Shown: in pieces, positions 18,332 through 27,411 of the stretch
How the letters are laid out: each line of letters begins with the position of its first letter
Numbering within the stretch: position 1 is the stretch's first letter
Source: Prosthecobacter sp. SYSU 5D2
GTDB lineage: Bacteria; Verrucomicrobiota; Verrucomicrobiia; Verrucomicrobiales; Verrucomicrobiaceae
Assembly (NCBI RefSeq): GCF_039655865.1
Contig: NZ_JBBYXL010000006.1
Coordinates: 359,985-423,984, forward strand
Direction of reading: 5' to 3'
Length of the DNA: 64,000 bases
The notes under the pieces: generated by a model
Databases searched by the model: none
Told to the model about the DNA's origin: nothing
The model's input: the letters and a program-made list of their open reading frames with translations, nothing else
Made by a program: the position numbers and the translations under genes

Positions 18332-19207
18332 ATGAATCTTGAACTGCTGACTTTTGATCCCGGCCTTGTGGGTGACAGCCCTTCAGCCTATGCGGATGAA
18401 GTGGTGAGGCTGGTGCGTGAATCGTGGACCAGCGGAGCCGACATGGTGCTGCTGCCAGAATTCACCTGGATGGGGCTGGAGGCCCTGGTAAAAAAAGGGG
18501 AGGAGGATACCAGCGTGTACCACACGATTTCCAAAGTCTTTTGGGAGGCCCTGCTGCCACAAATGCGTGACCGGCTGACCATGCCGGGCAAGGCGGTGGT
18601 CCTGGGCAGTGCGCCCTATGCGGATGAGGACACGCACCGTGTCTTTAACCGGGTGCCGATCCTGGTCGAAGGGCGGTTGAGCCACCAGGACAAGCTGCAC
18701 CTAACACCGTGGGAAAAGGACTTTTGCCCAGGCGGTATCCTTTATCTGTGGGAGTTCCAGGGTTTCCGTATCGCCGTGGTCATCTGCCTGGACATCGAGA
18801 TCCCGGAGATCTCCGCCCGGCTGAGAGGAGATGGCGTGGACCTGATCCTCTGCCCGAGCGCGACGGAAACGATGCTGGGAGTGGAACGGGTGGACCGCTG
18901 CGCCTCCGCCAGGGCGGTGGAACTGGGCTGCCATGTGGCCGTGGCGCACCTGACAGGAGAGGCCAAGTCTGACCTCATTGACAAAAACATAGGCCGTCTG
19001 GCCGTGTATCACCCTTCCCAGGCAGCCTTCCGTAAGGAACCGCGCTGGACGGAGACAGAGGTCTGGACCGAAGGCGTGCACAAACTGCGGGTGGCTCTGG
19101 AAAAACAGCCGCTGGTTTTGATGCGCAGGATGCAGGTGGAGACAAATCCGTCTCATCTTGGCAAAGAAATGGCTGGTCAATTCACCATTCATCAGGTGGA
19201 ATCCTGA
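18332..19207 (+). CDS. Carbon-nitrogen hydrolase (nitrilase superfamily amidohydrolase)
   Basis: The 291-residue cytoplasmic enzyme carries the full Glu-Lys-Cys triad of the nitrilase superfamily: E43 in LLPEF, K121 in DKLHLTPWEKDF, and C152 in VVICLDIEIPE. It should hydrolyse a small amide or carbamoyl compound. It follows the GNAT gene with 37 bp spacing, and the ATG at 18332 is the natural start. mscL follows 26 bp downstream, so all three may share a transcript. Confidence 0.88.
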   Translation: MNLELLTFDPGLVGDSPSAYADEVVRLVRESWTSGADMVLLPEFTWMGLEALVKKGEEDTSVYHTISKVFWEALLPQMRDRLTMPGKAVVLGSAPYADEDTHRVFNRVPILVEGRLSHQDKLHLTPWEKDFCPGGILYLWEFQGFRIAVVICLDIEIPEISARLRGDGVDLILCPSATETMLGVERVDRCASARAVELGCHVAVAHLTGEAKSDLIDKNIGRLAVYHPSQAAFRKEPRWTETEVWTEGVHKLRVALEKQPLVLMRRMQVETNPSHLGKEMAGQFTIHQVES

Positions 19208-19233
19208 CCCTGCAACCCAACTACTGAATCATC

Positions 19234-19605
19234 ATGAGTATCGTCAATGAGTTTAAAGAATTCGTCATGCGCGGCAGCATCATTGATCTGGCCGTCGGCG
19301 TGGTCATCGGCGGCGCCTTTGGCAAGCTGGTGGATGGCGTGGTCAAGGGCGTCATTGGCCCTGTGGTCAACATGGTCAAAGGGGAGGAGGGCTACCCTGC
19401 ACTGGTCCAGGGCGTATGGGATCTGGGCAACGGCATCCTGAATTTCCTCCTGCTGGCCGCCGTGGTTTTTTTCATCTTTGTGAAGCCGATCAACAAGATT
19501 CGCTCCCTGAAGGCGAAAGCGGTGGAGGCCGCACCGCCACCGCCGACACCTGAGGATGTAATCCTGCTGAAGGAGATCCGCGACCTGCTGAAGGCGAAGG
19601 CTTGA
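19234..19605 (+). CDS. mscL: Large-conductance mechanosensitive channel MscL
   Basis: The 123-residue inner-membrane protein starts with the MscL N-terminal helix (VNEFKEFVMRGSIIDLAVGV) and has the first pore helix with VVIGGAFGKLVDGVV. A second membrane helix (FLLLAAVVFFIFVKPIN) and a C-terminal charged helix bundle (ILLKEIRDLLKAKA) follow. It acts as a pentameric emergency valve during hypo-osmotic shock. Length and topology are standard. A strong hairpin terminator follows at 19630-19660. Confidence 0.97.
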   Translation: MSIVNEFKEFVMRGSIIDLAVGVVIGGAFGKLVDGVVKGVIGPVVNMVKGEEGYPALVQGVWDLGNGILNFLLLAAVVFFIFVKPINKIRSLKAKAVEAAPPPPTPEDVILLKEIRDLLKAKA

Positions 19606-19629
19606 GCCGGGTTCTTTGCTTGACTCAAA

Positions 19630-19660
19630 AAAGGCGGCGCATCCATTGTGCGCCGCCTTT
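19630..19660. terminator. Bidirectional Rho-independent terminator between mscL and cimA
   Basis: A perfect 12-bp GC-rich stem (AAAGGCGGCGCA at 19630-19641 with its complement at 19649-19660) has a 7-base loop. It is flanked by A-rich sequence on the left and T-rich sequence on the right, as expected for a terminator serving both convergent genes. Confidence 0.9.
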
Positions 19661-19692
19661 GATTTTAGAAATGCAATTAGTTAGGCCGTTGT

Positions 19693-21255
19693 TCAATCGC
19701 GCTTGAAGAGGTAGTACTCCAGGCTGTCCACAAGTGCCTGCCAGCTCGCATCAATGACGTTGGTGGAGACGCCGACCGTGCCCCAGGTGCGGTTGCCGTC
19801 ACTGCTGACGACGAGCACGCGGGTCTTGGCAGCCGTGCCGCTGCCGCTGTCGATGATGCGCACTTTGTAGTCTTCCAGGCGGACCTGGGAGATGGCGGGA
19901 AAGTGCGGCAGGAGGGCTTTGCGCAGGGCTTTGTCCAGGGCATTCACGGGGCCGTCGCCTTCGTCCACGGTGTATTCGGCATTGCCGTTGACCTGGATTT
20001 TAACGGTGGCCTCAGTGGTCTCACGCACGTGGCCGGGATGGTGCCGGTGGGTGGTGTGATACTCGATGAGGTCAAAGAGCCCGGTCTTCTGGCCGAGCTG
20101 CTTGCGGATGAGAAGCTCGAAGCTGGCCTCCGCCGCTTCGAACTCGAAGCCGTCGCTCTCCAGACTCTTGACGGTTGAGAGGATTTTTTGGACTTCGGGG
20201 CTGCCTTTGGTGAGGGCGACACCCATGGTCTCAGCCTTCATCAGGACATTCGACTGGCCAGACATGTCCGAGATGGTGATGACACGCTCATTGCCCACCA
20301 GAGAAGGGTCCACATGCTCATAGGTGCGGGCCAGTTTCTGGACGGCGTGGACGTGGAGGCCGCCTTTATGGGTGAAGGCGGCGAGGCCGACGTAAGGGGC
20401 GCGGATGTCATGGGGGACGTTGGCCAGCTCATCCACAAAGAAGGCGAGCTCGCGTAGACGGGTGAGGTCCAGGCCGAGGTCATAACCCATTTTCAACTGT
20501 AGGTTAGGCATGACGGTGATGAGGTTGCAGTTTCCCACACGCTCGCCGTAGCCATTGATGGTGCCCTGCACCTGACAGGCGCCGGCACGCACGGCGGCCA
20601 GGGCATTGGCGACACCGACGCCGCCGTCATTGTGGGTATGAATACCGACCGGGCAGCCGAGATGGGCGATGACCTTGCGGGTGACTTCCTCCACCCATTC
20701 AGGCAGGGCACCGCCATTGGTCTCGCAAAGGACGACGAGGTCAGCACCTGCGTCTTTGGCGGCCTTGACGGTTTTGAGGGAGTATTCGGGGTCTTCGCGG
20801 AAGCTGTCGAAGAAGTGTTCGGCATCGTAGAGGACTTCGCGGCCATTCTTTTTCAAGTAGGCCACGGTATCGGCGATCATGGCCAGGTTTTCCTCCAGGC
20901 TGACCTGGAAGACTTCGGTGACATGAAGGGGCCAGGTCTTGCCGACGATAGTGACAGCGGGGGTGGCGGCATCCAGGAGCATCTGCACCTGGGCGTCATC
21001 TTCCACCTTGGCCTTGCCACGGCGGGTCATGCCAAAAGCGGTGATTTTGGCGTTTTTCCAGGTACGCTTGGCGGCCTCCTGAAAAAAGGCGGCGTCTTTA
21101 GGATTGGAGCCCGGCCAGCCGCCCTCAATGTAATGGACTCCGAATTCGTCGAGCTTCTCAGCGACGCGGATTTTATCGAGGGTGCTGAAGGAGATCCCGG
21201 TGCCCTGGGTGCCGTCACGCAGGGTGGTGTCATAGATGGTAACTGGAACTGACAT
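19693..21255 (-). CDS. cimA: (R)-citramalate synthase
   Basis: The 520-residue enzyme belongs to the DRE-TIM metallolyase family (LeuA-like). It condenses pyruvate with acetyl-CoA to citramalate, the first step of the threonine-independent isoleucine route. The catalytic DTTLRDGTQG motif lies near the N-terminus, HTHNDGGVGVANALAAVRAG is the metal-binding HxH region, and the C-terminal LeuA-type regulatory domain ends near residue 515. The long insertion and overall length fit CimA (TIGR00977) better than LeuA (isopropylmalate synthase), though LeuA-like activity cannot be excluded. The ATG at 21255 precedes VPVTIYDTTLRDG. Confidence 0.9.
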   Translation of the reverse strand: MSVPVTIYDTTLRDGTQGTGISFSTLDKIRVAEKLDEFGVHYIEGGWPGSNPKDAAFFQEAAKRTWKNAKITAFGMTRRGKAKVEDDAQVQMLLDAATPAVTIVGKTWPLHVTEVFQVSLEENLAMIADTVAYLKKNGREVLYDAEHFFDSFREDPEYSLKTVKAAKDAGADLVVLCETNGGALPEWVEEVTRKVIAHLGCPVGIHTHNDGGVGVANALAAVRAGACQVQGTINGYGERVGNCNLITVMPNLQLKMGYDLGLDLTRLRELAFFVDELANVPHDIRAPYVGLAAFTHKGGLHVHAVQKLARTYEHVDPSLVGNERVITISDMSGQSNVLMKAETMGVALTKGSPEVQKILSTVKSLESDGFEFEAAEASFELLIRKQLGQKTGLFDLIEYHTTHRHHPGHVRETTEATVKIQVNGNAEYTVDEGDGPVNALDKALRKALLPHFPAISQVRLEDYKVRIIDSGSGTAAKTRVLVVSSDGNRTWGTVGVSTNVIDASWQALVDSLEYYLFKRD

Positions 21256-21580
21256 GGGGGTGGATTTAAAAGAGGTCAAGGGGGTCAAACAAATGTCAAC
21301 GGGCGGAAGCACAGGGACGAGGTTGACGGCTCATCCCAGATGAACGCGGGAGCGATGATGTGCCACAAAAGAGCGCACTTTGGCGCGGGCGACAACTGGC
21401 CATGACGGACTCCAACGGCTGCGTTACGCGCAGAGGAGCCCGCTGATAATTCGAATTGCGAAGATGGCTGATTGGCTGGCCATGAGGGCATGCAAAATAA
21501 CGCACTCCAGTGCGGAGGCAAGGGCGGGTTTAGGGAATTTATGCCCCCCAACTCCTGTGGGTTGCACGTGATCCTCAGGA
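21256..21580. other. Intergenic region without a gene
   Basis: These 325 bases between the cimA start and the BI-1 gene stop contain no reading frame with recognisable similarity and no tRNA-like structure. The only identifiable element is a possible terminator hairpin for the BI-1 gene (21494-21514). The part next to cimA presumably carries its promoter, but I cannot identify convincing -35/-10 boxes. Confidence 0.5.
21494..21514 (-). terminator. Possible Rho-independent terminator for the BI-1 gene
   Basis: On the minus strand, CGCAC-TGGA-GTGCG (21501-21514) is followed directly by TTATTTTG. A short GC stem followed by a T-rich run lies about 65 bp downstream of the BI-1 stop codon. Confidence 0.45.
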
Positions 21581-22315
21581 TCAATCCCGGCGGGCAAGCT
21601 TGGAGAGCAGGCGCAGGATCTCAATATAGAGCCAGACGAGAGTGACGAGCAGGCCGAAAGCGGCGTACCATTCCATGTATTTGGGGGCACCGTGGGTGCA
21701 GCCGTTTTCGATGAAATCGAAGTCAAGCACGAGGTTCAGGGCGGCGATGACGACGACAAAGGCGCTGAAGCCAATGCCGACAAGGCCGCTCTCATGGATC
21801 ATGGGAATCTGGATGCCGAAGAAGCCCAGAACGATGGTGGCAAGGTAAACCAAGGCGATGCCGCCGGTGGCGGCGAAAATACCGAGCTTGAAGTTTTCCG
21901 TGGCGCGGATGAGGCGCATGGAATAGGCAGCCAGCAGGGCGAGGCAGGTTCCGCCGGTAAGGAGGATGGCCTGGAGGGCGATGCCCTGAAACTTCTGTTC
22001 ATACATGGCGGAGATGCCGCCGAGAAAGAGACCTTCTGCCAGCGCATACATGCTGCCAGTGATGGGGGACCAGGTGGGTTTGAAGCTGGTGATGATGGCC
22101 AGGATGAAGCCGGCGATGGCACCCCCAAAGACCCACATTTTAGCAGAAGCCGGATCCGACATGACCATGTTCCAAGTATAAATGGCGGTGAAGAAGGTCA
22201 TGAACAGCAGCAGGCCGGTCTTGTTGACGGTGCCTTGCAGAGTCATCTGCTTTTCCCCAGGGACGGAGGCGGGGGCGAAAGTAGAGTCGTTGAGCAGTGG
22301 GTTTGCGGTGCGCAT
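21581..22315 (-). CDS. Bax inhibitor-1/YccA family membrane protein
   Basis: The 244-residue protein has seven predicted membrane helices beginning at about residue 35 (GLLLFMTFFTAIYTWNMVM). It shows the YccA-type BI-1 pattern, including a conserved acidic residue in LVLDFDFIENG before the last helices. BI-1 proteins are pH-sensitive calcium-leak channels in some bacteria, and YccA modulates FtsH. Here the role is not known. The ATG at 22315 starts MRTANPLLNDSTF, the usual hydrophilic lead in this subfamily. Confidence 0.88.
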   Translation of the reverse strand: MRTANPLLNDSTFAPASVPGEKQMTLQGTVNKTGLLLFMTFFTAIYTWNMVMSDPASAKMWVFGGAIAGFILAIITSFKPTWSPITGSMYALAEGLFLGGISAMYEQKFQGIALQAILLTGGTCLALLAAYSMRLIRATENFKLGIFAATGGIALVYLATIVLGFFGIQIPMIHESGLVGIGFSAFVVVIAALNLVLDFDFIENGCTHGAPKYMEWYAAFGLLVTLVWLYIEILRLLSKLARRD

Positions 22316-22457
22316 GGTGGAGACATTACGTGTAGGATTTAGTCTGCCTAGCAATTTTTGGCCTTATCGGACTGAGGTTGGTATCGGATAGCCAAAGGTG
22401 CGCGACGGTCGAGGATGTGGGATTGATTTGGGAAGGGTCGCTGGCTAGGCTGGTGGC

Positions 22458-22910
22458 ATGCCTGACTCCCCTGCCCGATTTGTCCAGATTGATGATGCCG
22501 CCCGTGAAACGAATGCATGGACGAATAATGAATGGCTTTGCCGGCCGGACCTGGTAGAGGCGGAAAAGCTGCTGCTGGTCCGCGCCAACATGGCCCCGAT
22601 GCATTGCCATCCCTTTCACCGTCATCCGCACCGGGAGGAGATCATTTATGTGCTTTATGGCCGGGCGGAGCAGTGGGTGGGTGAAGAATGCCGGATCCTG
22701 GGCGCAGGTGAAATGGCACACATTCCCGCCGGGGTGGTGCATGCGACGTATAACCCCCACCAGGAGCCGCTGGTCTTTTTGGCCATCCTATCACCCGCGA
22801 AACTGCCGGATGATCTGGCGGAGGTGCCGGATCCGCAGGATGTCTCCAGCGAGGAGAAATGGGCGGGGCTGCGCCAGGAACGGCCTGAGTGCCGGATGGT
22901 TGAGGGATGA
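22458..22910 (+). CDS. Cupin domain protein
   Basis: The 150-residue single-domain cupin has metal-binding motif 1 HCHPFHRHPHREEIIYVLYG (spacing H-x-H-x-x-x-x-E) and motif 2 GEMAHIPAGVVHATYN. It probably binds a divalent metal and a small ligand in the cytoplasm. There are no partner genes, so the substrate is unknown. It is divergent from the BI-1 gene. Confidence 0.8.
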   Translation: MPDSPARFVQIDDAARETNAWTNNEWLCRPDLVEAEKLLLVRANMAPMHCHPFHRHPHREEIIYVLYGRAEQWVGEECRILGAGEMAHIPAGVVHATYNPHQEPLVFLAILSPAKLPDDLAEVPDPQDVSSEEKWAGLRQERPECRMVEG

Positions 22911-22934
22911 ATTGAATCCTGATATCCAATGCAG

Positions 22935-22948
22935 CCGCATGAATGCGG
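22935..22948. repeat. Small hairpin repeat in the cupin/lolA convergent spacer
   Basis: CCGCA-TGAA-TGCGG forms a 5-bp stem with a tetraloop. Read on the minus strand it is preceded by GGAGTC, and the hairpin at 2317-2333 is likewise preceded by GGAGC on that strand. This suggests a small intergenic palindromic repeat family. Confidence 0.35.
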
Positions 22949-22977
22949 GACTCCAAACTTCTGGTTAGGCACCTGTA

Positions 22978-23613
22978 TCAGCGTGCGAGCAGGCTGGCTT
23001 TGTCGGAGGCGGTGACGGGCTGGGGATCGGAGAAGGTCATGGTGAGGCTGGCACCATCGCCCTGGAGGACACGAAGCTGGAGGAGGCGGAAGGTTTTGGG
23101 GGAGATTTGCAGATCCAGCTGGCGGAGATGGCGGCGGATGAAGGGGGCCTTTGGCCTCAGGGTGATGGCGGTGACGTCGGGGGTCTGCTCGATGGCATCC
23201 ACCAGGAAGTGCTGCTGAAGCTCCTCAGGTGAGGCTTCCTGGCCGCTGAGGAAACGGGACCACATGCGATAGCGGGCATCTTTTTCATCCAGGGGCTGCC
23301 AGTTGCCGTCGGCTCCTTCGCGTACCCGAAACTCGGTATTGTCACGCACCAGGACGGTGGCTGCAGGCTGGCCAAGCTCCCAGCGGAAGGCACCATCTTT
23401 AAAACGCCAGAACTTGCCAGGGGTGGTGAGGGGTTCTTTCAGCGCGGGCGTGGTACGGGTCTGCCGAAAGGCGACGACCATGTCCGGCATGTCCTTTTGG
23501 GCCGCTGCCCACTGCATGAGGACGGGTGGCAGGGGTTTGGGGGACTGGGCCTGGACGGTCAGTGAGGACAGGCCCAGGAGCAGGATGAGGCGAAGGACGG
23601 AAGAAAGGGACAT
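22978..23613 (-). CDS. LolA-like outer membrane lipoprotein carrier protein
   Basis: The 211-residue periplasmic protein has a cleavable signal (LILLLGLSSLTVQAQ). Its LolA-fold pattern includes VVAFRQTRTTPALKEPLTTPG, KFWRFKDGAFRWELGQPA and a C-terminal FRLLQLRVLQGDGASLTMTF. LolA chaperones lipoproteins across the periplasm. The gene starts three bases after the thiE stop, so it is translated from the same message. Members this divergent may instead be lipid-binding LolA-like proteins, so I leave the symbol blank. Confidence 0.8.
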   Translation of the reverse strand: MSLSSVLRLILLLGLSSLTVQAQSPKPLPPVLMQWAAAQKDMPDMVVAFRQTRTTPALKEPLTTPGKFWRFKDGAFRWELGQPAATVLVRDNTEFRVREGADGNWQPLDEKDARYRMWSRFLSGQEASPEELQQHFLVDAIEQTPDVTAITLRPKAPFIRRHLRQLDLQISPKTFRLLQLRVLQGDGASLTMTFSDPQPVTASDKASLLAR

Positions 23614-23616
23614 GGG

Positions 23617-24252
23617 TCAGGGCAGTGCGGATTTGATCTTTCGTACATACGCCTGCACATCTGCAGCCAGCAGAAAAGCGGAGACGACGACCACCCGGCG
23701 GGCACCGGCGGCGAGGATCTCCGGCAGGCGTTCTTCATTGACCCCGCCGATACAGAAGATGGGCAACTGCACCTGCTGATGAACGGCGGTGATGTCCTGC
23801 AAGCCGATGGGCACGTAGTCCGGCTTGGTGCCAGTGGCATACAAAGGGCCGAAGCCGATGTAGTCAGCCTTTTCCTCCTGGGCAGCCACGGCCTGGGCCA
23901 GGCTATGGGTGGATTTGCCGACGAATACATCCGGACCGACGACGGCGCGGGCCTTGGCCACGGCATCGTCATCCTGACCGACATGGACGCCTTCGCTGCC
24001 GATGGTGGCGGCGATTTCCAGGTGGTCATTGATGATCAAAGGCACCTCATGCTCCCGGGTGATGGGATGCATGAGGCGGGCCAGTTTTTCGATCTCCGGC
24101 AGCGACAGCTTTTTGGCGCGCAGTTGCAGGAGATCCACCCCGCCCTCACACAGGGCGGCGGTCATCGCCTCTACCTGTGCGGGGGCGCAGTAACCAAGAT
24201 CCACGATGCCATAAATCCTGGCGGACTGGAGGTCAGGGAAGGCGGATGACAT
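23617..24252 (-). CDS. thiE: Thiamine phosphate synthase
   Basis: The 211-residue TIM-barrel enzyme joins HMP-pyrophosphate and thiazole phosphate to thiamine phosphate. Visible family motifs are LLQLRAKKLSL (Q-x-R-x-K near the N-terminus), PLIINDHLEIAATIGSEGVH (substrate and Mg binding), VGQDD, YIGFGPLYATGTKPD and IFCIGGVNEE. The ATG at 24252 begins MSSAFPDLQSARIYGIVD; a longer upstream frame overlaps the end of gyrA. It starts 25 bp after the gyrA stop, an unusual gyrase-thiamine linkage probably reflecting operon extension. Confidence 0.92.
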   Translation of the reverse strand: MSSAFPDLQSARIYGIVDLGYCAPAQVEAMTAALCEGGVDLLQLRAKKLSLPEIEKLARLMHPITREHEVPLIINDHLEIAATIGSEGVHVGQDDDAVAKARAVVGPDVFVGKSTHSLAQAVAAQEEKADYIGFGPLYATGTKPDYVPIGLQDITAVHQQVQLPIFCIGGVNEERLPEILAAGARRVVVVSAFLLAADVQAYVRKIKSALP

Positions 24253-24277
24253 GCGTCGAGGGCTCAGTGTAATGCGA

Positions 24278-26965
24278 TCAGGACTCAGGGGTGTCGGCTT
24301 CGGATTCAGCGGAGTCGGAGGTCTCAGAAGTGGCCGTTTCCCCGGTTGGGGCATCAGTATTTTCTGCGGCAGATTCGGTGCCTTCGACAACGGCGGCTTC
24401 GCCTTCTTCGTTGATGGCTTCCTCTTCCTCATCGGCAATGACCGTGGCGACATCTTGGATGGTCTCGTCTTTCTTGAGGTCCATGAGCTTGACACCCTGG
24501 GCGACACGACCGGTTTCGCGGATGCCTTTGTCACCGCCAACGCGGATGCGGACATTTTGACCCTTGCTGGTGATGAGCATGAGCTCGTCGTCATTGTGGA
24601 CGGCGATGGCAGCGACGACCTTGCCGGTCTTCTCGGTGATGTTAATGGTCTTCACGCCTTTGCCACCACGATTGATGAGGCGGTAGTCTTCAAACGGGGT
24701 GCGTTTGCCGAGGCCTTTCTCAGAGACGACGAGGAGCTGGGTATCCGGCTCCACAGCGGTGAGGGCGACGAGGTAGTCCCCTTCATCCAGGCGGATGCCA
24801 CGCACGCCGGCGGCGCCACGGCCCATGGCGCGGATGTCCGTCTCCACACAGCGCAGGCACATGCCTTCGCGGGTGGCGAAGCAGATCTCGCTGCTGCCAT
24901 TGGTGAGCACGACGTCCACGAGGTCGTTGCCTTCCTCGATGTTGATGGCGATGATGCCGTCCTTGCGGTAGTTTTTGAAGGCTTCCAGGGCGGTCTTTTT
25001 GACGGTGCCGTCCTTGGTGGCGAAGAGAACAAATTTGTCCGGGCTCCACATGGCGTCGTCTTCCACACCCTGGGCCTCAAGGCGGAGGACGCTGTTGATC
25101 TTCTCTTCAGGGCGAAGGTTCAGTACGTTTTTGATGCTGCGGCCACGACCGGTGCGAGGGGCCTCCGGAAGTTGATAAACACGCTCCACATAGACGCGGC
25201 CGGTGTTGGTGAAGAATAACAAGAAGTCATGCATGTTGGCGCTGAAGAGCGTCTCCACGAAGTCGTTTTTGTCCTCCTTGGTGGCGGCTTCGCGGGCCTC
25301 CATGCCTTTCAACCCCTTCCCACCGCGAGCCTGCAGGCGGTATTCGTTGGTGAGCGTGCGCTTCACATATCCGAAGTGGGTGAGGGTGACGATGTTGGCA
25401 TCGTTCGGGATGAGGTCAATGGTTTCGATGCCGCCACCCATGGCATCAATGCGGGTGAGGCGAGGGGTGCCGTGCTTGGCTTTGATGGCGCGCAGCTCGT
25501 CCTTGATGATGTCCAGCACGCGCTGCTCCTTGGCCAGGATGTCCATCAGGTCAGTGATGGTGGCGAGGAGCTCATCGTAGTCCGCCTTGATCTTGTCGCG
25601 CTCCATACCGGTGAGCTGGTAGAGGCGCAGCTCTAGGATCTGGTCCACCTGGGTATCAGTGAAGACGTAACGATCGCCCTGGATGCTGGGCTGGCTGCGG
25701 ATGAGGATGCCGAGGCGCTCTGCGGTGGCGACGCTGAACTGGTAGGCCTTGAGTCCGGCACGGGCTTCGTCACGATTGCGGCTGTCGCGGATGATTTTGA
25801 TGAAGTCATCCAGGTGACCGAGGGCGAGCAAGTAGGCTTCGAGTTTTTCAGCCTGCTGCTCGGCCTTACGAAGCAGGAAACGGGTGCGGCGGATGATGAC
25901 CTCGCGGCGGTGCTCGATGTAACAGGCGATGGCGTCCTTGATGCTGAGCACGCGCGGGCGGCCGCCATCGATGGCGAGCATGTGGATGCTGAAGCTGCTC
26001 TCCAGCGCGGTGAATTTATACAGGTTGTTCAGGACGACCTGCGGGCGGGCATCGCGCTTGAGATCAACCACGACGCGGGTGTTCTCATCGGACTCATCAC
26101 GGACGGAGGTGATGTCGCTGATGATCTTTTCATTGGCGAGCTCGGCGATGCGTTTCACCAGCTCCGCGCGGTTCACATTGTACGGAATTTCCGTGATGAT
26201 GATCTGCTCGCGGTTGTTGTTTTCGACGATTTCCGCCTGGCCGCGCACACGCACGCTGCCGTGGCCGGTCTCCATGTATTCGCGAATGCCGTCCAGGCCA
26301 TGAATGACGCATCCCGTAGGAAAGTCGGGGCCTTTGATGAACTGGGCAAGCTCGCTATGGGTAATGGCTGGGTTGTCAATCTGGGCGCAGACGCCGTCCA
26401 CGATTTCACCCAGGTTATGCGGGGGCATGTTGGTGGCCATGCCGACGGCGATGCCGGTGCCGCCATTGACGAGGAGGTTTGGGAAAGAGGCCGGGAAGAC
26501 GGTGGGCTCCGTGAGGCGCTCATCGTAGTTGGGCACGAAATCCACGGTGTCCTTCTCCATGTCGGACATGAGAGTGCCGCCGAGGGGCGTCATGCGGGCT
26601 TCCGTATAACGCATGGCTGCCGGAGGGTCACCTTCCACCGAGCCGAAGTTCCCCTGGGGATCAATCAGCGTTTCGCGCATGGCCCAGGGCTGGCCCATGT
26701 GGACGAGCGTGGGGTAAATGACGGCCTCACCGTGCGGGTGATAGTTACCCGAAGTGTCACCGCAGATTTTCGCGCACTTCATCTGCTTCTTTGGCGGATA
26801 AAGGCCCAGCTCATGCATCGCATACAGAATGCGACGCTGGGAAGGCTTCAGCCCATCCCGCACATCCGGCAGCGCACGGGAGATGATGACTGACATGGAG
26901 TAATCAAGAAAGGAGTTCTTGACCTCGTCAGCGACGGAGATGGGACGGGTGTTGGATTCGTGCAT
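24278..26965 (-). CDS. gyrA: DNA gyrase subunit A
   Basis: The 895-residue breakage-reunion subunit of gyrase has its catalytic Tyr120 in [10 protein letters not shown]. The N-terminal winged-helix/tower region is followed by six beta-pinwheel blades, with the GyrA box QARGGKG at 545-551. The C-terminus is a long acidic tail (residues about 850-895, rich in Glu, Ala, Thr, Ser). The quinolone pocket [10 protein letters not shown] (76-85) lacks the usual Ser and acidic residue (see findings). It is separated from gyrB by a two-gene cassette on the same strand and followed closely by thiE. ParC was considered, but the box motif and gyrB linkage favour GyrA. Confidence 0.95.
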   Translation of the reverse strand: MHESNTRPISVADEVKNSFLDYSMSVIISRALPDVRDGLKPSQRRILYAMHELGLYPPKKQMKCAKICGDTSGNYHPHGEAVIYPTLVHMGQPWAMRETLIDPQGNFGSVEGDPPAAMRYTEARMTPLGGTLMSDMEKDTVDFVPNYDERLTEPTVFPASFPNLLVNGGTGIAVGMATNMPPHNLGEIVDGVCAQIDNPAITHSELAQFIKGPDFPTGCVIHGLDGIREYMETGHGSVRVRGQAEIVENNNREQIIITEIPYNVNRAELVKRIAELANEKIISDITSVRDESDENTRVVVDLKRDARPQVVLNNLYKFTALESSFSIHMLAIDGGRPRVLSIKDAIACYIEHRREVIIRRTRFLLRKAEQQAEKLEAYLLALGHLDDFIKIIRDSRNRDEARAGLKAYQFSVATAERLGILIRSQPSIQGDRYVFTDTQVDQILELRLYQLTGMERDKIKADYDELLATITDLMDILAKEQRVLDIIKDELRAIKAKHGTPRLTRIDAMGGGIETIDLIPNDANIVTLTHFGYVKRTLTNEYRLQARGGKGLKGMEAREAATKEDKNDFVETLFSANMHDFLLFFTNTGRVYVERVYQLPEAPRTGRGRSIKNVLNLRPEEKINSVLRLEAQGVEDDAMWSPDKFVLFATKDGTVKKTALEAFKNYRKDGIIAINIEEGNDLVDVVLTNGSSEICFATREGMCLRCVETDIRAMGRGAAGVRGIRLDEGDYLVALTAVEPDTQLLVVSEKGLGKRTPFEDYRLINRGGKGVKTINITEKTGKVVAAIAVHNDDELMLITSKGQNVRIRVGGDKGIRETGRVAQGVKLMDLKKDETIQDVATVIADEEEEAINEEGEAAVVEGTESAAENTDAPTGETATSETSDSAESEADTPES

Positions 26966-26988
26966 GGCGGGGAAAGGGGAGTGGGGAA

Positions 26989-27022
26989 CGGTGTTCAGTA
27001 ATCAGTATTCAGACATCGGCGA
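26989..27022. repeat. TTCAGT-rich repeat upstream of gyrA
   Basis: The sequence GTGTTCAGTAATCAGTATTC (26991-27010) lies in the 59-bp space between the cassette and gyrA. It resembles the minus-strand reading of 2286-2306 beside recG (GTGTTCAGTATGCAGTTTTC). Two similar copies in intergenic DNA suggest a dispersed short repeat. Confidence 0.4.
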
Positions 27023-27024
27023 AG

Positions 27025-27411
27025 TCAGGCACGATGCAGGGCGTTTGCAGAAACGAAGAGATTGCGGACGCGAAATTCGGGCGGGCTTTCTTGCAGCAGA
27101 ATCATGCGCAAGCCGTGGGTTCTGGCGGCAAAAAAAGGATGGTCAAGGACACGCTTTGAGTCTTGCGCCCAAAGAGGGGCAGCAAAGCCGTATTGATGAG
27201 ACATCCAGGATGCAGCCGCGGCCAGGTATGCATCGGCGACGCCTTCGTCTTGAAGCTTTGATTCAAGCAAAGCAGGTTCATCAGCGAGCAGATCAGGCGA
27301 AGGAGCCTCGCGAAAGCGGTCCAGATAGTCACGCAGTGCATAACCAAATTCCTGTTTGGAGGAGACGCTGGAAAACTGGGCAGCCAGAGTGGTCATGGAC
27401 TGGCCTGTCAT
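27025..27411 (-). CDS. Partner protein of the DUF6036-type nucleotidyltransferase
   Basis: The 128-residue helical protein ends in FRVRNLFVSANALHRA, an ending I associate with small proteins encoded next to AbiEii-like/DUF6036 nucleotidyltransferases. It has no catalytic motif I can recognise. Its ATG overlaps the stop of the upstream nucleotidyltransferase (ATGA, 27408-27411), strongly implying co-translation of a two-component module. Its likely role is a substrate-binding or antitoxin/toxin partner, by analogy only. Confidence 0.6.
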   Translation of the reverse strand: MTGQSMTTLAAQFSSVSSKQEFGYALRDYLDRFREAPSPDLLADEPALLESKLQDEGVADAYLAAAASWMSHQYGFAAPLWAQDSKRVLDHPFFAARTHGLRMILLQESPPEFRVRNLFVSANALHRA

